DNA from: an uncultured Clostridiaceae bacterium
GTDB lineage: Bacteria > Bacillota > Clostridia > Lachnospirales > Lachnospiraceae
DNA length: 6,363 nucleotides
Direction: 5' to 3'
NCBI GenBank assembly: GCA_949948825.1
Contig: CATLIJ010000154.1
Span: forward strand, 1-6,363
The notes below the pieces were generated by a model. It was not told where the DNA came from. It ran no database searches and worked only from the letters and a program-made list of their open reading frames with translations. A program made the translations under genes and the position numbers. This document shows positions 1 through 5,030 of the stretch, piece by piece; within the stretch, counting starts at the first letter, position 1, and each line of letters begins with the position of its first letter.

Positions 1-1
1 A

Positions 2-130
2 GAACGGCTTATGAAAGCCCACCCGGATATTCAGCTTTACATTGGCCATCTGGACCGCTGTCTGAATGAGAACGCCTACATCTGTCCCGGTCTTGGTGAC
101 GCCGGAGACCGCATATTCGGAACCCGGTAA
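2..130 (+). CDS. upp: Uracil phosphoribosyltransferase, C-terminal fragment (gene runs in from the left edge)
   Basis: The last 42 codons of a gene that begins before the window, ending in TAA at 128-130. The visible protein ends with YICPGLGDAGDRIFGTR, which is the uracil-binding C-terminal signature of bacterial Upp (family pattern YIxPGLGDAGDRxFGT). Known role of the family: it makes UMP from uracil and PRPP in the cytoplasm, the main uracil salvage step. The preceding residues (HPDIQLYIGHLDRCLNENA) fit the strand and helix just before that motif in Upp. It is the only rightward gene in the window and converges on the beta-helix gene across a 256-bp gap. The PRPP-binding loop and the start lie outside, so intactness cannot be judged. 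The motif is distinctive enough that I am confident despite the short length. Confidence 0.88.
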   Translation, partial: ERLMKAHPDIQLYIGHLDRCLNENAYICPGLGDAGDRIFGTR

Positions 131-142
131 GACGCTCTCTGA

Positions 143-169
143 TGCAATGCTCCGCCCTGCAACATTGCA
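143..169 (+). terminator. Small hairpin just after the upp stop, possible weak terminator
   Basis: TGCAATG at 143-149 is exactly complementary to CATTGCA at 163-169, with a 13-nt loop, 12 bases after the upp stop codon. There is no T run after it, so it is not a standard intrinsic terminator. It may be chance or an mRNA 3'-end stabilising hairpin. Confidence 0.2.
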
Positions 170-209
170 CCCAAACCTCATCGCCGAAACCATTCCAACA
201 AAACAGCTC

Positions 210-251
210 CGGAAAGAGCAGACAATGTCTGAAGATGCTCTGCTCTTTCCG
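210..251. terminator. Perfect 13-bp inverted repeat between convergent genes, possible terminator
   Basis: CGGAAAGAGCAGA (210-222) is perfectly complementary to TCTGCTCTTTCCG (239-251), with a 16-nt loop. It lies between two converging genes, the usual site of a shared terminator. Read leftwards, the stem is followed within about 5 nt by TGTTTTGTT, a modest U-rich tract, so it could end the leftward xerD-topB-beta-helix transcript. Read rightwards there is no U tract. The 16-nt loop is longer than typical for a terminator, so a processing site or stabilising hairpin remains possible. Confidence 0.42.
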
Positions 252-354
252 AAGCATACCTGATTCACTGTAATTCCCCCAAGGCTTTTCGCCCGCACAG
301 GCAAAGACTTTAAAACCGCAATCTTCCCCCCGTTCTCTCCTTCTTCTCTTGCGG

Positions 355-376
355 ACCTTTTGCCTCCAACATCATG
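355..376 (-). repeat. Inverted fragment of the 86-bp intergenic repeat
   Basis: Positions 355-373 are the exact reverse complement of 4118-4136 (19/19), the early part of repeat copy A. The next three bases (374-376) follow copy B instead, giving a 22-bp match to copy B with two mismatches. Similarity stops at the GGT that forms the loop of the repeat's internal hairpin. It sits 10 bases past the stop of the beta-helix gene. Nineteen exact bases are very unlikely by chance in 6 kb. Confidence 0.7.
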
Positions 377-386
377 ATATTGCCCT

Positions 387-1073
387 CTAAACGGTTGCCT
401 GCCTCTTCTCTGCAACCTCCCCCTGTTTCTTATAAATCGAATTTGCGTTCACACAGACCCGGACGCTGGACAGAGGATAAATATTGCTGTTTTTTCCAAT
501 CACTGTACCAGGATTCAGCACAGACCCACAGCCTACTTCCACCTCATCCCCAATCATTGCGCCAAACTTCTTCATGCCAGTCTCAAAATCCCCATCCTCC
601 CCATGGACCTTTACCAGCTGCTTATCTGATTTCACATTGGAGGTGATGGAGCCAGCCCCCATATGGGCCTTATATCCTAAAATGGAATCCCCCACATAAT
701 TATAATGCGGAACCTGAACCTTATCAAAAAGAATCACATTTTTCAGCTCTGTAGAATTTCCCACCACTGCTCCGGCTCCAATCAGCACCTTTCCCCGGAT
801 AAACGCACAATGGCGTACCTCTGCCTCCGGGCCAATGATAACCGGACCGATAATCCCTGCTGTAGGGGCCACCTTGGCTGATTTATGAATCCAGATTCCC
901 TCTGCCGGATTTGCATATTCTCCCTTTGGAAGAGACGCCCCCAGCTCCTTCACAAACTCCCCGATATGGGCCAGAGCCTCCCAGGGATACTCATACTTTT
1001 CCAGCAAAGGCTTTGCCATCGTATGCTCCAGGCTGTACAGCTTTGTCACCTTCATCTCACTTTTTTTCATCAT
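387..1073 (-). CDS. Left-handed beta-helix (hexapeptide-repeat) protein, GlmU acetyltransferase-domain-like
   Basis: A 228-residue protein. After a roughly 60-residue helical N-terminus (LYSLEHTMAKPLLE, then EYPWEALAHIGEF), residues about 60-205 form hexapeptide-repeat turns typical of a left-handed parallel beta-helix (KSAKVAP, GPVIIGPEAEV, GKVLIGAGAVVGNS). HYNYVGD at 123-129 matches the HLTYLGD segment of the GlmU C-terminal domain, keeping the histidine equivalent to the catalytic His363 of E. coli GlmU, and GAGSITSN at 139-146 matches GAGTITCN. GlmU uses this domain to acetylate glucosamine-1-phosphate, but here the N-terminal nucleotidyltransferase domain is absent, so an acyltransferase on a sugar or sugar-nucleotide is the best guess and the substrate is unknown. 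Such proteins are often labelled UDP-GlcNAc pyrophosphorylase, which the lack of that domain does not support. Its start overlaps the topB stop (ATGA). A second in-frame ATG at 1070 is better spaced from the AGGAGG. Last gene of the presumed xerD operon. Confidence 0.8.
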   Translation of the reverse strand: MMKKSEMKVTKLYSLEHTMAKPLLEKYEYPWEALAHIGEFVKELGASLPKGEYANPAEGIWIHKSAKVAPTAGIIGPVIIGPEAEVRHCAFIRGKVLIGAGAVVGNSTELKNVILFDKVQVPHYNYVGDSILGYKAHMGAGSITSNVKSDKQLVKVHGEDGDFETGMKKFGAMIGDEVEVGCGSVLNPGTVIGKNSNIYPLSSVRVCVNANSIYKKQGEVAEKRQATV

Positions 1074-3166
1074 GTTCCTCCTTCTTTTCCCGCTGTCTTT
1101 GCGGCCTGTTTCTGATAGTTTTTTCCTGCTGCTTCAAAATATTCCCGAAGTTGATGCTCATTATTCAGCTTCAGCACACCGTAAGTACGGCCAGCCACAA
1201 AATGCTCCAGCTTTTTCATATATTCCTCCGGGGTAATGGTTCCTTCTGCCACATAAGTCAGTCCCTTCTCCCAGCTGGCCGTCAGTTCCGGATTCAAAAG
1301 CTGACGGATGGAGGCATTGACCACATCAAACACCAGCTCTCCCAAAAGAGTAGGCGTAATCACCTGAGTCTTTCCATTCAAAGCCAGATATTGAATGTTC
1401 ACAAGCTTTTTCAATATTTCCGCACGGGTGGCGCTGGTGCCGATTCCGCTTCCCTTAATCTGCGCCCGCAGCTCTTCATCCTCAATCAGCTGCCCTGCAT
1501 TCTCCATGGCAAGAATCATGGAACCAGAAGAATATCGCTTTGGCGGGGAGGTCTCCCCCTCCTTGATCATCAAATCCTTTACGGGAAGTTTCATTCCCTT
1601 TTTTAAGGTATCCAGCATGGCAATAAATGCAGGATTTCCCTGGTTCTTCCGGTTCAACTCCGAGTCCTCCTTTTCCTGACTCTCCTCAGACTTTTTGGCC
1701 CCCTTTGCCTCACTGGGCTTTGAACTTAAGTCCGCCGCCTTTCCGGACCTGTCCACCTGCGCCACCTTCAAATACCCCAAATCCTTCAGCACCCGAAACC
1801 CGGCAAAAAAGTGCTCCCGATCTGCCTCCATCTCAAGAGAATATTTCTGATAAATGGCAGCAGGGTAAAAAATACTCAAAAAACGCCTTGCAATCAGCTC
1901 ATACACCTTTATCGCCAGGGGAGAAAGACCTTTCATTGCCCCAAAGCCCTGTCCTGTAGGCACAATGGCATAGTGGTCTGTAATCTGTTTGTCATTCACA
2001 TACCTGGTTTTTGCTATATTTTTATAAGCGCCCTTTGTCAAAATCTCTGCCGCAAAACTCTTTACCAACGAATAATTCTGCAAACCGCCGATATTTTTGT
2101 GAATCTCCTTTGCCGCTGCTGTGGAAAGAACGCGGGCATCGGTTCTTGGATATGTCACCAGCTTTTTCTCATACAATTCCTGCACAATCTGTAAGGTCTG
2201 ATCCGGACTGATTTTAAACATTTTGGAACAATCATTCTGAAGCTCAGCCAGATTGTACAAAAGCGGCGGGTTCTTGGTCTCCTTTTTCTTTTCAACCTTT
2301 AAAAGAATTGCCGCCAGAGGATTGTTCTGCTTCAGAATCCCAATCAGCTCCTCCGGATATTTCCGCTCCTTAAAACCATTTTCCTTATAAAGATAAGGAG
2401 ACTGAAAATATCGGGACCCTTCCGCACTTCTCCATTCTCCCTCAAAATGCAGCCCGCTGGACTCAAAATCACCTACCAGCCGGTAAAAAGGTGTTTTCAC
2501 AAACTGGCGGATCTCCCGCTCCCTCCGCACCACCATTCCCAGCACACAGGTCATCACCCGCCCCACAGACAGCACAGTTCGTTCCGTCTTCATGTAGGAG
2601 GAGATGGCAGGTCCATACTTGAGAGTCAGAAGACGGGAAAAATTGATTCCCATAAGATAATCCTCTTTAGCCCTCAAATAGGCAGATGCTGCCAGATTGT
2701 CATAATCGCTCCAGTCCTTTGCATTCTGAATCCCCCGGAGAATCTCCTCCTCTGTCTGCGAATCAATCCATACTCTTTTGCGGATTTTCCCCTTTACTTT
2801 GGCCATCTGGTCCACCAGCCGGTAAATATACTCCCCCTCCCGTCCAGAGTCTGTGCAAATATAAATCTGTTCCACATCCGGCCGGTTCAGCAGGGTTTTC
2901 ACTGTCTGAAACTGTTTTGACACATTTTCAATTACCTGGTATTTAAAGTCCTTTGGCAAAAAAGGCAGCGTGTAAAGGCTCCATCTTTTCAGCCCCGGAT
3001 CATAAGCCTCCGGATAGCTCATGGTAATCAGATGCCCCACACACCAGGTCACAATGGTGTCAGCAGACTCAATATATCCGTCCGCCCTTTTTCCCGAAAT
3101 CTTCAGCGCTGCCGCAAACTGTTGGGCCACGCTTGGTTTTTCGGCTATGTATAACATTTTTCCCAT
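1070..3166 (-). CDS. topB: DNA topoisomerase III, type IA (divergent clostridial form)
   Basis: Type IA topoisomerase, 698 residues with the chosen start. It would cut one DNA strand through a tyrosine to pass another strand and unlink precatenanes or recombination intermediates. Visible in order: TOPRIM start MLYIAEKPSV (about 4-13, Glu9), second TOPRIM acidic motif DSGREGE (106-112), SVGRVMTC (200-207; the usual form is SxGRVQTP), the active-site segment VTYPRTD with Tyr339, DHYAIVPT (about 397-404), and GIGTSATRA (574-582). A Lys/Glu/Ser-rich insertion (about 474-511) interrupts the core. There is no C-terminal zinc-finger tail; the protein ends in a short Ala/Lys-rich stretch. The frame stays open back to 3247, but those 27 extra residues lack TOPRIM character and overlap xerD, so I prefer ATG 3166; ATG 3157 is also possible. 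The nearest SD, AGAAGGG (3187-3181), is 14 nt from ATG 3166, longer than usual. It lies 19 bp after xerD and overlaps the next gene by 4 bp. Confidence 0.93.
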   Translation of the reverse strand: MGKMLYIAEKPSVAQQFAAALKISGKRADGYIESADTIVTWCVGHLITMSYPEAYDPGLKRWSLYTLPFLPKDFKYQVIENVSKQFQTVKTLLNRPDVEQIYICTDSGREGEYIYRLVDQMAKVKGKIRKRVWIDSQTEEEILRGIQNAKDWSDYDNLAASAYLRAKEDYLMGINFSRLLTLKYGPAISSYMKTERTVLSVGRVMTCVLGMVVRREREIRQFVKTPFYRLVGDFESSGLHFEGEWRSAEGSRYFQSPYLYKENGFKERKYPEELIGILKQNNPLAAILLKVEKKKETKNPPLLYNLAELQNDCSKMFKISPDQTLQIVQELYEKKLVTYPRTDARVLSTAAAKEIHKNIGGLQNYSLVKSFAAEILTKGAYKNIAKTRYVNDKQITDHYAIVPTGQGFGAMKGLSPLAIKVYELIARRFLSIFYPAAIYQKYSLEMEADREHFFAGFRVLKDLGYLKVAQVDRSGKAADLSSKPSEAKGAKKSEESQEKEDSELNRKNQGNPAFIAMLDTLKKGMKLPVKDLMIKEGETSPPKRYSSGSMILAMENAGQLIEDEELRAQIKGSGIGTSATRAEILKKLVNIQYLALNGKTQVITPTLLGELVFDVVNASIRQLLNPELTASWEKGLTYVAEGTITPEEYMKKLEHFVAGRTYGVLKLNNEHQLREYFEAAGKNYQKQAAKTAGKEGGT
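1074..1083 (-). promoter_or_regulatory. Strong ribosome binding site inside the topB 3' end; translational coupling
   Basis: Read leftwards, AAGGAGG (1083-1077) lies inside the last topB codons (Glu-Gly-Gly-Thr) and is followed by AAC, then ATGATG. The topB TGA (1072-1070) overlaps the first ATG (1073-1071). Spacing is 3 nt to the first ATG and 6 nt to the second, so the second (1070-1068) may be the true start and would overlap the topB stop by one base. Either way, terminating topB ribosomes can reinitiate here. Confidence 0.75.
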
Positions 3167-3185
3167 ATAAATAAAAATTTCCCTT

Positions 3186-4043
3186 CTAACACGGCGTTTC
3201 CTGTAAAAGATAATCCTTGTACATCTGCGTTGAAGCGAGTCCTGCATGGCCCATCAGAGTGCTGACTGACTGTAAGTCTGCGCCTCCCCGAATCAGATGA
3301 ACCGCAAAGGAATGACGCAGCACATGGGGAGTGATATCCGTCTCAATGCCTGCCATCTCTCCATAGTGCTTTACAATTTTCCAAAATCCCTGGCGGGACA
3401 TGGGCATTCCCTTGCAATTAGTAAAAAGCCAGGAAGACTCTTCTCCCTGCACCAGAAAGCTTCTGGCCTGGTCCAGGTATTTCTTCAAAGCCTGCTTGGC
3501 TGCCTTTCCAAAAGGAACCGCTCTCTCTTTCTGGCCGTCTCTGCAGGTAATATAACCCACCTGAAGATTCAAATCCTCCATCTGAAGCCCAATCAGCTCA
3601 GACACCCGAATGCCGGTTGCATAGAGAAGCTCCAGCATAGCCTTATCCCGAAGCTCCTTTGGATTCTCCCCCTGAGGCTGGCTTAAGAAACGCTCCACCT
3701 CCTCCACTGTTAAAATAGCCGGAGCCTTTTTCTCCACCCTGGGCGCCTTCAAAAGCTCAGAAGGGTCCTTCCGAAGCTTCTCCTCTCTTACCAGATAGTG
3801 AAAAAACGCTTTTACTGACGCTGTAATCCGGGATATGGTTGACGCTGCTTTTCCCTGAGATTCCAAGTGTAAAAAATAAGAATTGAGGCTGGTGCGAGTC
3901 ACTCTGGCAGGCTCTGTAATCCCCTGTTTCTCCATATATTCCGCCAGCTGTTCCAGGTCACGCCTGTAAGAAAGCAGCGTATTTTTTGATGCCTCCTTCA
4001 CTGTTTCCAGGTAGTGTATGAACTCATCTATTTCTGTCAACAT
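3186..4043 (-). CDS. xerD: Tyrosine site-specific recombinase XerD
   Basis: A 285-residue tyrosine recombinase of usual XerC/XerD length. The N-terminal SAM-like core-binding domain spans about 1-95 (SKNTLLSYRRDLEQL, STISRITASVKAFFHYL), with the catalytic domain from about 110. Catalytic residues that can be placed: Arg146 in YATGIRVSEL, His240 and Arg243 in HVLRHSFA, His266 in LMGHAG, and the nucleophile Tyr275 in STQMYKDY. Known role: with XerC (or as part of a XerC/XerD pair) it resolves chromosome dimers at dif during division. XerD is preferred over XerC because nudF-spoIIM-xerD order resembles that in Bacillus and because of the close overall match. The usual beta-hairpin lysine (Lys172 in E. 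coli, GKGNKER) aligns with Asp169 in RDGQKER; Lys172 three residues on could substitute. The SD AGGGGG (4057-4052) is 8 nt from the ATG. First gene of the presumed xerD-topB-beta-helix operon. Confidence 0.92.
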   Translation of the reverse strand: MLTEIDEFIHYLETVKEASKNTLLSYRRDLEQLAEYMEKQGITEPARVTRTSLNSYFLHLESQGKAASTISRITASVKAFFHYLVREEKLRKDPSELLKAPRVEKKAPAILTVEEVERFLSQPQGENPKELRDKAMLELLYATGIRVSELIGLQMEDLNLQVGYITCRDGQKERAVPFGKAAKQALKKYLDQARSFLVQGEESSWLFTNCKGMPMSRQGFWKIVKHYGEMAGIETDITPHVLRHSFAVHLIRGGADLQSVSTLMGHAGLASTQMYKDYLLQETPC

Positions 4044-4187
4044 ATCCCGATCCCCCTTTTTTTCGATATTTTTTTAACCAATCCATTCCCTGAAATATAT
4101 CCTGTCTGTTATGAAAAGATGTTGGAGGCAAAAGGTGTTTTGACCCCTATGATACCACAGATTGCTCCGCATTTCATGCTTCCCCAA
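4044..4187. other. Upstream region of xerD; mostly repeat copy A, no clear promoter
   Basis: The 144 bp between the spoIIM-like stop and the xerD start contain repeat copy A (to 4110) and then an AT-rich leader with two A/T runs around 4057-4076. I searched the minus strand for TTGACA/TATAAT pairs at 16-18 bp spacing and found none I would defend; a transcript from upstream could read through. Confidence 0.5.
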
Positions 4188-4195
4188 TCATGAAA
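4110..4195 (+). repeat. 86-bp intergenic repeat, copy A (downstream of spoIIM-like gene)
   Basis: An ungapped direct repeat of 4764-4849, identical at 78 of 86 positions. It occupies most of the xerD upstream region and runs 8 bases into the 3' end of the spoIIM-like gene, including its stop. Conserved core features are TTTTGACCCCTATGATACC and GATTGCTCCGCATTTCATGC. Its internal hairpin is weaker than in copy B because GGCAAAA no longer fully matches TTTTGAC. No gene is encoded. Confidence 0.9.
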
Positions 4196-4718
4196 ATAAA
4201 AAAGAAATCAAACGTCCATTCACATGAACCTCCGCCAAAATGCCAAACAGCAAAAAGGCTGCCACAGCCCCCCAAAACATTCGTCTGCGCACCTCATATC
4301 CAGACAGACATTTAAAAATCAAAATTCCCCACGCTGCCCCATAAAACAGCTGATGAGGAAAGTTCGACACAAGAAAGACAACCAGTCCGAAAACACCCTG
4401 ATACCAGGTCATAAGAACCAGAGCAAAACCAGCGCTGCAGCCAGCCCATACAAGCAGCAGGGGAACCAGAACCCTGTGAAGGCGGCTTCTGCAGACAAGC
4501 TCCACCACTGCTGTCTGAAAACAGCGGACTGCCAACACCCGAAGTACACACTTCCAATCTCTTGAAGCCATGCTCTGCCAGCCTTCCACCAAATACTGAT
4601 AAAGCAAACGATAGTCCACCAATCCGGAGGCAAATACCCGGTTGGCGCCAATGGTGGCTAAAACTATCCCTGCGCTGATCCAAAACAGCAGATAAATCCC
4701 CTGATTTTTCCTTCTCAT
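4188..4718 (-). CDS. spoIIM: Stage II sporulation protein M-like integral membrane protein
   Basis: A 176-residue, strongly hydrophobic protein with about five membrane segments (roughly 8-27, 57-75, 83-104, 107-137, 148-167). It fits the SpoIIM (DUF95) family: a Gly/Asn motif after the first segment (TIGANRVFA), a central GCSAGFALVLM, a Pro/Gln motif before the fourth hydrophobic block (FPHQLFY, 120-126, like the LPQNLL of B. subtilis SpoIIM), and a C-terminal Glu-Val-His-Val-Asn near the last segment. In B. subtilis, SpoIIM anchors the SpoIID-SpoIIP peptidoglycan hydrolases during forespore engulfment. Placement between nudF and xerD matches the B. subtilis neighbourhood and strengthens the call. 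The upstream sequence has only a poor SD (GGTAG, 7 nt before ATG) and an in-frame TAG just before the start fixes the N-terminus. The gene is bracketed by 86-bp direct repeats. Sequence similarity alone is modest. Confidence 0.72.
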   Translation of the reverse strand: MRRKNQGIYLLFWISAGIVLATIGANRVFASGLVDYRLLYQYLVEGWQSMASRDWKCVLRVLAVRCFQTAVVELVCRSRLHRVLVPLLLVWAGCSAGFALVLMTWYQGVFGLVVFLVSNFPHQLFYGAAWGILIFKCLSGYEVRRRMFWGAVAAFLLFGILAEVHVNGRLISFLFS

Positions 4719-4763
4719 ATTCGACTACCGTTTTTTATCAGTCTACGCAGAGACAGGCCCTCC

Positions 4764-4849
4764 TATGACATGATGTTAGAGTCAAAAGGTATTTTGACCC
4801 CTATGATACCGCAGATTGCTCCGCATTTCATGCTCCCCCAATCCTGAAA
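4764..4849 (+). repeat. 86-bp intergenic repeat, copy B (upstream of spoIIM-like gene)
   Basis: Same-orientation partner of 4110-4195, 78/86 identical without gaps. It contains a perfect short hairpin, GTCAAAA (4781-4787), GGTA loop, TTTTGAC (4792-4798); an alternative pairing GGTAT (4788-4792) with ATACC (4806-4810); and GCAT-TTC-ATGC (4823-4833). No coding potential. It sits 22 bp from the nested inverted-repeat element and may be part of the same larger unit. Confidence 0.9.
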
Positions 4850-4871
4850 CACCTTAAATTCGCTCATTTTT

Positions 4872-5017
4872 GTTACTGTTCACGGGGCATCTTCTTGCCC
4901 GTCTTCGACGGACAAAAGCTGGGCGTTCGCCTGATGTGGAATCTGGCATAAATTGGAGTTTACAAGCGAGCTTGACACCCAAATTTATGTCAGATTCCCC
5001 GCCCCGTAAACTGTAAC
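4872..5017. repeat. Nested inverted-repeat element, possible MITE-like element or structured RNA
   Basis: The outer arms 4872-4888 and 5001-5017 pair at 15 of 17 positions (GTTAC, GTT, ACGGGGC against their complements). Inside are two further stems: a branched hairpin at about 4889-4935 (ATC/GAT, GCCC/GGGC, CCGTC-TTC-GACGG) and a long one at 4938-4998, whose outer 17-nt arms match 16/17 and whose tip is CAAG-CGAG-CTTG. Together they form a three-way junction. No transposase or coding frame is visible. No U tract follows on the minus strand, so it is a poor terminator for nudF. A short AT-rich tail (TTTTT) flanks each end. Confidence 0.75.
4938..4998. repeat. Long hairpin inside the nested element
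   Basis: Arms 4938-4954 and 4982-4998 pair 16/17. The pairing continues imperfectly towards the CAAG/CTTG tip at 4963-4974, so nearly the whole 61 nt can fold into one stem of about 25 pairs. The reading direction cannot be decided because both strands fold similarly. Confidence 0.75.
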
Positions 5018-5030
5018 CCATTTTTCTATC

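Larger units (their letters stand above)
131..386. other. Convergent intergenic region between upp and the beta-helix gene
   Basis: This stretch separates two converging genes. The short reading frames crossing it have no recognisable protein character and no convincing ribosome binding site. It holds a 7-bp inverted repeat (143-149 with 163-169), a perfect 13-bp inverted repeat (210-222 with 239-251), a weaker imperfect hairpin around 289-311, and a repeat fragment at 355-376. It is the place where terminators for both genes would be expected, but neither side has a textbook stem followed by a long T run. Confidence 0.6.
4719..5030. other. 312-bp non-coding gap between nudF and the spoIIM-like gene, filled with repeats
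   Basis: No credible gene lies here. From the nudF side leftwards it holds a nested inverted-repeat element (4872-5017), a 22-bp spacer, repeat copy B (4764-4849), and about 45 bp leading to the spoIIM-like start, with a small GTCT/AGAC hairpin at 4741-4754. An AGGAGGG (read leftwards, near 4757-4763) looks like a ribosome binding site but has no ATG, GTG or TTG at suitable distance. I see no defensible promoter. Confidence 0.7.

Noticed and set aside
911..1606. Rightward 231-codon open frame
   Set aside because: It lies entirely opposite topB and the beta-helix gene start, has a biased Ser/Leu/His composition typical of an antisense frame, no SD and no recognisable domain.
3167..3247. Longer topB start giving 27 extra residues
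   Set aside because: The extra residues are Arg-rich, overlap the xerD 3' end by 62 bp and precede the normal TOPRIM start without any homology; MGKMLYIAEKPS is the natural N-terminus.
3186..4043. Integron integrase or phage integrase marking a mobile island
   Set aside because: The size, N-terminal domain and nudF-spoIIM neighbourhood are those of the housekeeping XerD; no tRNA, attachment site or phage genes are nearby.
4312..4683. Leftward 123-codon frame inside the spoIIM-like gene
   Set aside because: It is an alternative frame of the same strand; the spoIIM frame gives a coherent membrane protein with family motifs while this one does not.
4757..4763. AGGAGGG on the minus strand as a start signal for a small gene or an extended spoIIM
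   Set aside because: No ATG, GTG or TTG follows at usable spacing, and an in-frame TAG precedes the spoIIM ATG.
4764..5017. CRISPR array or insertion sequence
   Set aside because: The repeats are few, not regularly spaced with unique spacers, and no transposase or cas gene is present; a non-coding interspersed element fits better.
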